A model generated the notes under the pieces. It made no database searches, was not told where the DNA came from, and saw only the letters and a list, made by a program, of their open reading frames with translations. Source: a virus. Taken from it: 33,104 nt of DNA. The translations under genes and the position numbers were made by a program. Each line of letters starts with the position of its first letter. Within the stretch, counting starts at the first letter, position 1. This document shows positions 17,435 to 25,374 of this stretch, piece by piece. The DNA is taken from IMG/VR virus record IMGVR_UViG_3300008267_000190, positions 1 to 33,104 of that record. The stretch is one strand, 5' to 3'.

Positions 17435-17764
17435 ATGATAGAAAGATATGATAGACAAATACTAATTAATAATCATGAAATTTATTATAATATTTTAAGA
17501 GAAAAAAATATTAATTTTTTAAGACAATTTAAAACACCAGTATTTACAGAATTAAATATAAATGAAATGGCAGGAGTTTATTTTATTAATCATGTATGGT
17601 CCTACGGAGATAGATATTATAAATTAGCTGAAAAATATTTTGGTGATGCAAAAGATTGGTGGATAATAGCAAGAATAAATAAAAAACCAACAGAATCTCA
17701 TGTAAAAGTTGGTGATACAATTATTGTTCCTGTAAATTTAGTAGACATGTTAAAGTATTTATAA
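17435..17764 (+). CDS. LysM-type baseplate protein (P2 gpX / T4 gp53-like)
   Basis: The product has 109 residues from ATG 17435, chosen over an upstream TTG because GGAG (17425-17428) is correctly spaced for it. The C-terminal half reads HVWSYGDRYYKLAEKYFGD, then WWIIARINKKP, then VKVGDTIIVP. This is a LysM-like fold: an opening aromatic/Gly segment, an alanine-containing helix, WWxIARxN, and a closing GDxIxVP strand. Small LysM proteins (P2 gpX, the C-terminal domain of T4 gp53) join the baseplate hub to the wedges. It lies between the tube-end and hub genes, supporting that role. It is unlikely to be a lytic enzyme, since no catalytic domain is present. Confidence 0.82.
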   Translation: MIERYDRQILINNHEIYYNILREKNINFLRQFKTPVFTELNINEMAGVYFINHVWSYGDRYYKLAEKYFGDAKDWWIIARINKKPTESHVKVGDTIIVPVNLVDMLKYL

Positions 17765-17783
17765 TTAAATAGAAGAGAGTATA

Positions 17784-20700
17784 ATGACAACAGCAGCAGA
17801 AGATAAAGATTTAGATGAAGCAGCAAAAGCTGAGTTAAATAAATTAACTCAAATTTTAAGCGGAGACGAAGCTAAAAATAGATTAAGATTTAATGAACAA
17901 GCTGCTTTAATGTTGAATATCGGCTATTTACATAATCATTGTAAACTTTCCGTCGAAAAAGGCAAAGAAGATAAACGTTCTGGCTATCCAGAAGATTCTT
18001 ATGCCAAAAGACATCAAAGAAACTTTGTAAAAAATAATGTAGGTGTTTCTTGTGCTGAATTAGGTGCATTTTTATATAAAACTGAATTCACAAATTATTT
18101 ATTTAATCGAATAGATAATAAATTTTTTAATGCTTTAGTTCCAACAATAAAATTATATAAAGTATTTTATCCTTATTTTATAGAGGAACCAACTGGAAAA
18201 AGATTAGATTTTTCTAAATCTGTTTCTTGGAAAATTCCATTTAACGATTCAGCTTTAGTTAATAAAGAAAATAAATCATTATACACAAATGATGTTTTAC
18301 AAACAGATGAACAAAATGATATAGAATTTCTACAAGAGAATGGAAGATTAAAAGGAGGAGGTATAAAGTCTTTTTATTATAAATATGTAGGCACAAATCC
18401 TGCTGAGTCTAATTCAAACATTGAAGCAGAATTAGAACTATTTTTTGAAGATATTACAAGTTTCATTAATGAAATTTCTATAACAGATGGCGATAAAAGA
18501 CTTCTAAAAAAAAGTAAATCTGATAAAGTTGGTACAATAAAATTTAAATATTCTGATTTAGTTGTTCCATCAAGCGTAAAAAGCGATGGAACAGTCGGAC
18601 CAGGCGGTATGACTGCTCAAGAATTTGGAGAATATTTTAGGATTAAAGTAGTATCCGGATATGCAGAGCCAGATGTAAAATATTTAGTTGATATTTTAAA
18701 TAGAGCTGACATTGATTATAGCACTTTATCAAATCCAAAAGCTTATATAGAGTCACTAACAGCTCTAGCTCAAAATATAAGAAAAGCTATTTTATCAGCA
18801 AAAATTTGCTTTTTTCTTACGCCTTATTCTCATGATATAAATTTTATGGAAAATGGTTCTATAAGTGTAAAAATAAAATATATAGCAGCTATTGAGCAAA
18901 TAATTAATGATATAAATATATTAACTGTTAGCGACCAATATAAAAAAATGGTTGAAGAAAATGAAAAATATAGAAAATTAATTGTTGATTCAAGAAAAGC
19001 TCTAGATAGAGCAAATTGTAAGCAAGGAAAAGACGTAAAAGATGAAAAAGAAAAAGAAGCAAATGCAGCTAGATTAGAATTAGAAAATAAAATTGATGCG
19101 AATCATTTATCTTTATATAAAGATATATATACTAAATTATTTGGATTAAATCCAAATGGAAGTATTAGAGGTGATTCTAAAATATGGGAATTTAAAGCAG
19201 ATCCAACTGACATGGGAGTATTTGGATCTGCAGTAGTCGGAAATCATCATATATCAAAATATTCTACAAAAGCTGTCCTATTAGCTCTTGGTACTGCAGC
19301 GGCCAGAAGATCAGTTAAAAGAATAACAGCTTTAGATGATTCAGAAGTAACTCAATTAATGACAATTACTAAAGTAGTTATTTCTGATGATGGAATAATG
19401 GCTGGTGCTTTGAAAAAAATAGGTAAAACTATTGAAAAAGTTGTAGCTGAATTTAGAGCTCTTTCTGATTCTCTTTTGGATGAATATAATAATTTAAATG
19501 TACAATTTGCAAATAATGATGCTATAAAAACATTTAAAGTTGCAAGCGCCGCTGAAGCTATGCCAGTAGCTCCTAGAGAAGAAGAAGAAGATAAAGAAAT
19601 CGCAGATATAATTGAAGAACAAATATTGGAAGCAACACCGGAATTTTTTGATGCAAAAGAAAATCCTCTAATACCAGTTAAATTTATTTTTCTTGGAGAT
19701 ATATTAGACGTATTCTTAGACTCACTTGATTTAGTTAAAAATGCAGAAGATAAGCCGAGAATAATTCTTGGAAGTTTAGAAATATTAATTCCTCAAGCAT
19801 TAGAGGTAAACGAAGGAAAAGCAAGATATAATGTTTTAGATGTAAATGTAGTAGGAACAACTTATAAATTAAATATTGCTGATATTCCTATTTCTTTAAG
19901 AGCTTTTCAATCTTTTTTTGTTAAAAAAATTGTTAAAGAAAAAAGAGAAAATTATCCTTTATTATCTTTCATTTATGATCTAATGTATGAAGTAGTTGGT
20001 ATAGCGATCTCTCCAGCTTTTTTTGGAAATTTTACAAAAAATTATAATGGTACAAATAGTTTTCGCTTATCTACACTAAGTTTAACATTACCCGCTAGAG
20101 ACCCAAAAAAAGATGCTATATTTAAAGATAGAGCTTCTATACTTCCATTTAGCGGAAACATAAATCCAGTTGGAGCATTAGTTAGAACAAATGAAGCTAC
20201 CACATATATAGATGATGAATATTTTAAATATAAATTATCGGATATGAGAGAAGCAAATATGTTTTTAACCGATGATCAATATGCAAGAAGCACTTTAAAT
20301 TATTTAATGATATATAATTCAACTCACTTACCAAGCTTTGCAGTCACTCATGCAGGAGATGCTGATTTAGATGCTGATTTGGGCGTCTACCATGTTAGAG
20401 TAGGAAGAGATACTGGACTTGTTAAAAGTATAAATTTTTCAAAAACACAAAATTTATATCAAAAAGAAGCTCTTGCTAATAGAGAAGGAACAAAAAATTC
20501 CTCAGTATTAAAAGATGTTTATGACGTAGAAGTAATTTTATTTGGAAATAATATTTTTAGACCAGGTGATTTTATTTATATCGAGCCTTTATATTTAACT
20601 GGCCAACAAGCTGTGCAGTTGCAAAGTTCTTTAGGTCTTGGTGGTTATTATCAAGTTGTTGATGTTACGACAACACTTTCAGATTCTAAATATGAAACAA

Positions 20701-20795
20701 AAATTAATTGTGTTCTTTATGCGCACGTAACTGGCACCGGCAAGTCAGCCAAAGTTGTATCTGCTATAAAATATGAGGATACATGTGATGATTAA
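17784..20795 (+). CDS. Large baseplate hub-like virion protein
   Basis: The 1003-residue protein lies just after the LysM gene, the position of P2 gpD / T4 gp27. The N-terminal part has NALVPTIKLYKVFYPY and an IKSFYYKYVGTNPAE segment, patterns I recall from large hub proteins of jumbo and T4-like marine phages. A charged, possibly inserted helical segment runs around residues 390-440. The C-terminal region has VYDVEVILFGNNIFRPGDFI and LGLGGYYQVVDVTTTLSD, a beta domain typical of hub or spike-platform proteins. Start ATG 17784 has AGAAGAGAG upstream. The reading frame end overlaps the start region of the next gene by 8 bases. No lysozyme motif is evident. Confidence 0.68.
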   Translation: MTTAAEDKDLDEAAKAELNKLTQILSGDEAKNRLRFNEQAALMLNIGYLHNHCKLSVEKGKEDKRSGYPEDSYAKRHQRNFVKNNVGVSCAELGAFLYKTEFTNYLFNRIDNKFFNALVPTIKLYKVFYPYFIEEPTGKRLDFSKSVSWKIPFNDSALVNKENKSLYTNDVLQTDEQNDIEFLQENGRLKGGGIKSFYYKYVGTNPAESNSNIEAELELFFEDITSFINEISITDGDKRLLKKSKSDKVGTIKFKYSDLVVPSSVKSDGTVGPGGMTAQEFGEYFRIKVVSGYAEPDVKYLVDILNRADIDYSTLSNPKAYIESLTALAQNIRKAILSAKICFFLTPYSHDINFMENGSISVKIKYIAAIEQIINDINILTVSDQYKKMVEENEKYRKLIVDSRKALDRANCKQGKDVKDEKEKEANAARLELENKIDANHLSLYKDIYTKLFGLNPNGSIRGDSKIWEFKADPTDMGVFGSAVVGNHHISKYSTKAVLLALGTAAARRSVKRITALDDSEVTQLMTITKVVISDDGIMAGALKKIGKTIEKVVAEFRALSDSLLDEYNNLNVQFANNDAIKTFKVASAAEAMPVAPREEEEDKEIADIIEEQILEATPEFFDAKENPLIPVKFIFLGDILDVFLDSLDLVKNAEDKPRIILGSLEILIPQALEVNEGKARYNVLDVNVVGTTYKLNIADIPISLRAFQSFFVKKIVKEKRENYPLLSFIYDLMYEVVGIAISPAFFGNFTKNYNGTNSFRLSTLSLTLPARDPKKDAIFKDRASILPFSGNINPVGALVRTNEATTYIDDEYFKYKLSDMREANMFLTDDQYARSTLNYLMIYNSTHLPSFAVTHAGDADLDADLGVYHVRVGRDTGLVKSINFSKTQNLYQKEALANREGTKNSSVLKDVYDVEVILFGNNIFRPGDFIYIEPLYLTGQQAVQLQSSLGLGGYYQVVDVTTTLSDSKYETKINCVLYAHVTGTGKSAKVVSAIKYEDTCDD

Positions 20796-22161
20796 TAGCG
20801 ATGAAGCAAGTTTAAATTATCCTTTATATACACAAGCATCTTTTTCCAATATAATTTTAAAATTAAAATCTATTAAATCTTACAATGAAAAAACTTTAAA
20901 TTATGTTATAAATTTTAATAAAAATCATAAAGATACTTGGGTATTAGGAAAATTAAAATTTGGTGATTTATTAGGAAAAAATTTTTTAATAGGTAATTTA
21001 GACAAAGATTATGATCTTATTGCGCCAACAGATAATATGGTTTTACAAAATTTAAAAGATTATTCTTTTGATAATTCTAATATCTTTGTTCAAGATTTTG
21101 CAGCCAAAGCTTTCTTAGATCTATTAGACGATATAGAAAAAGAAAAAAGAAGAAATTTTAGCACAGAATCACGCTTTGCAAATATAAAATTATATAAAGG
21201 GTATAAAAATATTGAAAAAATTTTTGAATATAACACATTTTTTCTTGCTAATAATTTTAAAAATTATGTTTTAAGTGATAAGAATTTAAATTCTTCTATT
21301 ACTAATGTAAAAGATTTTATCTTACAATATACAAAGTATTTATCAAAAATTTCAAATATAAAGACTGTAACAAAATCTTCTTTAGTTCTAAGTTATGGTA
21401 TAAATTTTACAAATGGATTAAAAATATCTATAGGTGACCAAGATACAAATGATATAGGAGATATATACGAAGATTATTTATTAGATAATAATTTTCATGA
21501 ATTTGCAGCTTTTTGTAGAGTCAGAGGATTATTGATAGATAAATATACTCCGTGGATATTATATCCTGATTTTGAATCAGCTAATTTTTTACAATATTTA
21601 AACGGTAGTGGCTTTAATAATATTAATGATTTATTTGCAAAAAGATATAGAAAAGTGTTTCTTGATGATTTAAAATATTTAAAAGTATTTTACTTTACAT
21701 CTTATAGTGTCTTCATTAAAGATAACAATATCTATAAAAAAAATTTAAAAGATTTTTGTTCTGGTTTTGGGCTTAATCCTTTTTCTCAAAGAGAAGAATC
21801 CACAGATATAATAAATTTTGTTAATAATTTAGATGATAAATATTGGCTAAGGCTTTATTGTTTTTTTAGACATAAAGAAATATCTTCTTCTATGACACAA
21901 GAAGAATTTGATTATATAACAGATTCTGCTTATAATTATTATAAATATAATTTTGAAGATAAAGCTTTAGAAGTAATAAATAATGCTTTTAAAAATGAAT
22001 TTATAAAATTAATACAAACATCAAAAACATTAATATCTTTATCTGAAGAAAGTACTGGACAAGAAAATCAAAATAATTTACAACAAAACGATTGGATGTC
22101 GTTAGCAGACGCTACGTCTACATATACAAATAATAATATTAAGCCAGTTATTATTATTTAG
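20788..22161 (+). CDS. Unknown putative virion protein, 457 residues
   Basis: I cannot name this family with certainty. ATG 20788 is preferred over ATG 20773 because GAGG at 20774-20777 sits ten bases upstream. It overlaps the end of the hub gene, suggesting coupled translation. The protein is rich in Phe/Tyr/Asn/Asp and soluble. A conserved-looking core near residues 245-320 reads FAAFCRVRGLLIDKYTPWIL, then YPDFESANFLQYLNG, then KRYRKVFLDDLKYLKVFYF. Similar proteins are, as I recall, encoded beside tail genes in marine T4-like phages. The C-terminus is Gln/Asn/Ser-rich. It is the last putative structural gene before the polymerase, so a structural role is inferred only from position. Confidence 0.7.
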   Translation: MINSDEASLNYPLYTQASFSNIILKLKSIKSYNEKTLNYVINFNKNHKDTWVLGKLKFGDLLGKNFLIGNLDKDYDLIAPTDNMVLQNLKDYSFDNSNIFVQDFAAKAFLDLLDDIEKEKRRNFSTESRFANIKLYKGYKNIEKIFEYNTFFLANNFKNYVLSDKNLNSSITNVKDFILQYTKYLSKISNIKTVTKSSLVLSYGINFTNGLKISIGDQDTNDIGDIYEDYLLDNNFHEFAAFCRVRGLLIDKYTPWILYPDFESANFLQYLNGSGFNNINDLFAKRYRKVFLDDLKYLKVFYFTSYSVFIKDNNIYKKNLKDFCSGFGLNPFSQREESTDIINFVNNLDDKYWLRLYCFFRHKEISSSMTQEEFDYITDSAYNYYKYNFEDKALEVINNAFKNEFIKLIQTSKTLISLSEESTGQENQNNLQQNDWMSLADATSTYTNNNIKPVIII

Positions 22162-22168
22162 AGGTAAA

Positions 22169-23374
22169 ATGATTTTTCAAACTTTTGATGAAAAAAATGA
22201 GTGTAAGAATTATTATATAAATAATAAATTCATAGATCAATTACCAGATAATGTTTCTAAAACTTGGTCATACAGTAAATTTTTAAAAGGAAAAAATATA
22301 GACTATGCAAATCTATATGTAGAGTCTAAGACTCTTGAAGAAATATGTCCTGAAATATTTAAAAAAGATTTAGAAAATATTAATAAAAAAATTAATTCTA
22401 TTAATAATTCTTTAAAAAATGCAAAAATTTCTTTAAAAGAAAATTGTTTTTATGATTTTGTTCCAAATTCTTTTTTAGAGCAATATTGTGATGTTAAAAA
22501 TAAAATTTGTGAACATATATTTGAAAATTATGATAGACCTAAGCAATATGATTTCTATCGTAGGCTCAACGAACTTCTTTTTGATATTAAAGATAGGAAT
22601 CAAAATATTGATTTGGATGATTTCAAAAATAATCTAACAGATGATAGAAGCCTTCAATATTATAGAAAATTATTAATTGGAAATAAGTGCATAGAATACA
22701 ATCTCTTTGGAGCAATCACCGGTCGCTTATCTACTACAAAAGACAGCTTTCCGATATTAAGTTATCCAAAAAAATATAGGAAATATATAAAACCACACAA
22801 TGATTGGTTTCTATCGTTTGATATGAATGCTGCTGAGTTAAGAACTTCACTAGCACTTATTGGCAAACAGCAAACATCCGAAGATCTATATGAAATGTTA
22901 AAAAGAGAAGTTTATGAAAATAAATTGTCCAGAACTGAGGTCAAAGAAGCCACAACGGCTTGGTTGTATAATTCAAATAATGTAAATGCACAAATATACA
23001 AAGAACCACTAGAAGAAATTTTTAATAAAAAATATTTAAAAGAAAAATATTGGGATGGGAAACACGTATATACTCCTTTTGATAGAATAATTCAAAGTGA
23101 TGAACATCATGCAATCTCTTATTTAAATCAAAGCACTTTCATTGATTTATTTCATAGACAAGTATTAGAAGTATATGATTATTTATCAAATAAACAAAGT
23201 TTTATTTCTTTTTTGTTACACGATCAATTTGTTATTGATTTAAAAGATGAAGAAAAAATTTATATACTAGATATAATAAAAAGATTAGAAAATACTATAT
23301 ATGGTATTTTTCCTGTAAAAATTGAGGCTGGTAGAAATTTTGGTGAAATGAAAAAATTAAATTTAAAGGTATAA
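22169..23374 (+). CDS. Minimal family A DNA polymerase (palm/fingers domain only)
   Basis: The 401-residue protein carries the diagnostic motifs of family A polymerases: TGRLST (184-189), motif A SFDMNAAELR with the catalytic Asp at 218, a motif B-like helix R255-x3-K259-x7-Y267 (RTEVKEATTAWLY), a helix with Q321 (YLNQSTFIDLF), and motif C LLHDQFVIDL with the second catalytic Asp at 352. The usual Glu after HD is Gln here. There is no room for a 3'-5' or 5'-3' exonuclease. The first 170 residues may be a reduced thumb. E. coli Pol I is 928 and T7 polymerase 704 residues. It starts 7 bases after the putative virion gene with TAGAGG upstream. It could be a replicative or repair polymerase or part of a split enzyme. 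Confidence 0.85.
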   Translation: MIFQTFDEKNECKNYYINNKFIDQLPDNVSKTWSYSKFLKGKNIDYANLYVESKTLEEICPEIFKKDLENINKKINSINNSLKNAKISLKENCFYDFVPNSFLEQYCDVKNKICEHIFENYDRPKQYDFYRRLNELLFDIKDRNQNIDLDDFKNNLTDDRSLQYYRKLLIGNKCIEYNLFGAITGRLSTTKDSFPILSYPKKYRKYIKPHNDWFLSFDMNAAELRTSLALIGKQQTSEDLYEMLKREVYENKLSRTEVKEATTAWLYNSNNVNAQIYKEPLEEIFNKKYLKEKYWDGKHVYTPFDRIIQSDEHHAISYLNQSTFIDLFHRQVLEVYDYLSNKQSFISFLLHDQFVIDLKDEEKIYILDIIKRLENTIYGIFPVKIEAGRNFGEMKKLNLKV

Positions 23375-23375
23375 T

Positions 23376-24209
23376 ATGTATAATATAATAGGTTTAGGCT
23401 CTGCCGGATGCAGCATAGCTGAAAAATTTGAAAATTTATCTAATTTTAATATTAAATTAATTGATGTAGACATAGAAGGAGAAAATTGTATAAATATATC
23501 TAGATTAGAATCACATCACGAATATGATAGGCTATGTCCAGATTTATCAAAAGAACTTTCTGATATTAAAAATAATGTTATATTAATTTTAGCGGGTGGC
23601 GGAAATATATCCGGGATGGCATTATCTCTTTTGCGCCATCTAAAAGATCAGTGCTTCATAAAAGTAATTTATATTAGGCCAGATATTGATACAATAGGGA
23701 ATAATCAAATTATTAAAGAAGAAAAAATAACTTTTAATGTTTTACAAGAATATGCTAGATCTGGTGCTTTTGTTGATATACTTTTAGTCAGTAATTTAGA
23801 AATAGAAAAAATTTTGAAAAAAGTTTCTATTTCAAATTATTATGAAAAAATAAATGAAACTTTTTTTTCAACCTTTACATCTATTTTAAATCTTGCTAAA
23901 AGTAAACCTGTTATGGAAAATTCTTCAAAACCATTAGATTTTTTTAGAATTAATACGATGGGTTTTTATGATATTGAAACAGACGAAGAAAAATTATTTT
24001 TTCCTTTAGATTATATTGATTATAAAACATTTTATTTTGTATTAAATGAAGATCAATTAACAAACGATGGCGATTTATTTAAAATAATAAAAGAGAAAAT
24101 GAAAACTAAAAATAATGATATAACAAAAGTTGCCTATAAAATTTATTCTTCTTCTTCTAAAGAAAATTATTGTTTTATGACAGCACAAAGTAGAAAGATT
24201 CAAGAATGA
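23376..24209 (+). CDS. Divergent FtsZ/tubulin-superfamily protein
   Basis: The 277-residue protein is proposed as FtsZ/tubulin-like from the order and spacing of GTPase-domain loops. A T1-like glycine loop GLGSAGCS lies at 6-13. A strand ending in KLIDVD follows. A T4-like loop LAGGGNISG lies at 72-80, followed by a helix (MALSLLRHLKD) and strand. The segment GAFVDILLVSNLEIEKIL is laid out like FtsZ VDTLIVIPNDKLLEI. A helix at about 155-175 is followed by KPVMENSSKPLDFFRINTMG, laid out like H7-T7 in FtsZ. The hallmark GGGTG(S/T)G is altered to GGGNISG, and the T7 NxDxxD is not preserved. It may bind nucleotide poorly. A Rossmann NAD-binding protein is the main alternative for the first loop. 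It lies 1 base after the polymerase and overlaps the next gene by 4. Confidence 0.55.
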   Translation: MYNIIGLGSAGCSIAEKFENLSNFNIKLIDVDIEGENCINISRLESHHEYDRLCPDLSKELSDIKNNVILILAGGGNISGMALSLLRHLKDQCFIKVIYIRPDIDTIGNNQIIKEEKITFNVLQEYARSGAFVDILLVSNLEIEKILKKVSISNYYEKINETFFSTFTSILNLAKSKPVMENSSKPLDFFRINTMGFYDIETDEEKLFFPLDYIDYKTFYFVLNEDQLTNDGDLFKIIKEKMKTKNNDITKVAYKIYSSSSKENYCFMTAQSRKIQE

Positions 24210-24448
24210 AAGTAAATGTTTATATGGGTTCTTTTCTTACAAAAGATGGCTCTCTAAGAAAAATGTTATTTAGTAGATTAAATGAGTTGCCAACTAGCTT
24301 CTATTCTAGTATGTTGAAGGGAATTGAAAAACATAATTTAGAAAAAGGCATGGAAAGAGTTTGGGATTGGGAAAGAGCAGATTTTAGAACATTTAATTTT
24401 TCCAAACAAGTTGGACAAATTTCAGTTGTAGAAATTAAAGAAATTTAA
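24206..24448 (+). CDS. Small unknown protein coupled to the FtsZ-like gene
   Basis: The 80-residue product is not recognised. It begins with MKVNVYMGSFL, has a central helix (KMLFSRLNELPTSFYSSML), a Trp-containing segment (ERVWDWERADF) and a beta-like end (GQISVVEIKEI). Its ATG overlaps the upstream TGA in ATGA (24206-24209), so translation is probably coupled and the two proteins may work together. It is the last gene of the long AT-rich operon. The next element is the ssb promoter region. Confidence 0.7.
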   Translation: MKVNVYMGSFLTKDGSLRKMLFSRLNELPTSFYSSMLKGIEKHNLEKGMERVWDWERADFRTFNFSKQVGQISVVEIKEI

Positions 24449-24455
24449 AAAGTAC

Positions 24456-24486
24456 TTGCACTACAGTATCGGCTATGCTATAGTGC
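24456..24486 (+). promoter_or_regulatory. sigma70-like promoter of ssb, embedded in a palindrome
   Basis: TTGCAC (24456-24461) and TATAGT (24479-24484) are separated by exactly 17 bases, a good sigma70 match. The same bases form an imperfect inverted repeat: GCACTACAG (24458-24466) against CTATAGTGC (24478-24486), 8 of 9 pairing. The palindrome could be an operator over the core promoter, or, with the following TTTT, a weak terminator for the upstream operon. Confidence 0.7.
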
Positions 24487-24496
24487 TTTTAACAGT

Positions 24497-24518
24497 TCGG
24501 CGGGCGACTCCCGACCGA
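24497..24518 (+). promoter_or_regulatory. GC-rich hairpin in the ssb leader, candidate translational operator
   Basis: TCGGCGGG (24497-24504) pairs with CCCG-A-CCGA (24510-24518) around loop CGACT, giving eight pairs with one bulged A. With transcription expected to start near 24491, the hairpin lies at the very 5' end of the mRNA and 4 bases before the Shine-Dalgarno GGAG at 24523. T4 gene 32 is known to be autoregulated through a folded leader, which suggests a similar role here. Confidence 0.5.
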
Positions 24519-24534
24519 CTATGGAGAAAAACAA

Positions 24535-25320
24535 ATGGCTATTGACATTAAGAAGATGAAGGCAAAACTAGCGGCACTAAGCAACAAGGGGTCAAAGAAG
24601 GACATTCTTTGGGGTCCAAAAGAAGGACAAAAGTACACCGTTCGTATTCTACCATCACCAGATGGTGATCCTTTCAAGGAGTTTTGGTTTCACTATGACC
24701 TAGCACCAGGCGGTTTCCTTTGCCCTAAGAAAAATTACGGTGAGCAATGTGCTGCTTGTGAATTTGCTTCAAAACTATATAAAGAAAAAACAGAAGAAAG
24801 CGCCGAAATGGCGCGTAAGTTCCTCGCTCGTCAACGATTCTTCTCACCAATCGTTGTTCGCGGCGAAGAAAAAGAGGGCGTAAAAGTATGGGGTTATGGC
24901 AAGACTGTATACCAAGATCTTCTTGGATACACCCTAAACCCAGAATATGGTGATATTACTGACACAGACCAAGGCACAGACCTAAATGTAACGGCAGCTA
25001 AAAACGGTAATCAGAGTTTTGCATCGCCAAAACTAACGCCAGCCCGTATGCCTAGTAAGCTTTGTCAAGGCTCAATCGAAGATTGTAAAGAACTTCTAGA
25101 GTCAATCCCAGATATTGAAGGTCTACAGAAACGCAAGACCAGCGCAGAGGTTGCTGCTATTCTAGATGAATATCTATCTGGTGGCGCGGCATCCGATGAA
25201 GATGTGGAACAGGTCTCTAATGAAACCTCTAAATATGCAGCTAAAGCTGCTGTTAAGCCTATGAAAAAAACAGAAAAGAATCCTGTTGATGATGCGTTCG
25301 AAGAACTAATGAACTCTTAG
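24535..25320 (+). CDS. gp32-like single-stranded DNA-binding protein
   Basis: The 261-residue protein resembles T4 gp32-type SSB, which coats single-stranded DNA in replication and recombination. A basic N-terminal region (KKMKAKLAALSNKGSKK) is followed by the core with H53 and C63, C72, C75 in the spacing H-x9-C-x8-C-x2-C, close to the gp32 zinc site (H-x12-C-x9-C-x2-C). Surrounding motifs are RILPSPDGDPFKEFWFHYD and FASKLYKE. The C-terminus is acidic (VDDAFEELMNS), as in gp32, where it contacts partner proteins. It has its own promoter and leader hairpin, a GGAG site 8 bases before ATG, and a terminator directly after. Its composition (about 47% G+C in one sampled line) is far from the upstream operon and suggests high expression. 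T4 gp32 is 301 residues. Confidence 0.9.
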   Translation: MAIDIKKMKAKLAALSNKGSKKDILWGPKEGQKYTVRILPSPDGDPFKEFWFHYDLAPGGFLCPKKNYGEQCAACEFASKLYKEKTEESAEMARKFLARQRFFSPIVVRGEEKEGVKVWGYGKTVYQDLLGYTLNPEYGDITDTDQGTDLNVTAAKNGNQSFASPKLTPARMPSKLCQGSIEDCKELLESIPDIEGLQKRKTSAEVAAILDEYLSGGAASDEDVEQVSNETSKYAAKAAVKPMKKTEKNPVDDAFEELMNS

Positions 25321-25330
25321 TTTTTTTAGT

Positions 25331-25363
25331 GGGACACGAGTTTTGCGCTCGTGTCCCCTTTTT
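25331..25363 (+). terminator. Intrinsic terminator between ssb and uvsX
   Basis: GGGACACGAG (25331-25340), loop TTTTGCG, and CTCGTGTCCC (25348-25357) form a perfect 10-bp stem followed by C and five T's (25359-25363). It would let ssb be transcribed more than uvsX, with uvsX depending on read-through, since I see no separate promoter for it. Confidence 0.92.
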
Positions 25364-25374
25364 ATGGTGAAAAA

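Noticed and set aside
25351-25374. GTG start for uvsX at 25351
   Set aside because: The codon is in the right arm of the terminator hairpin. The ATG at 25375 is better placed.
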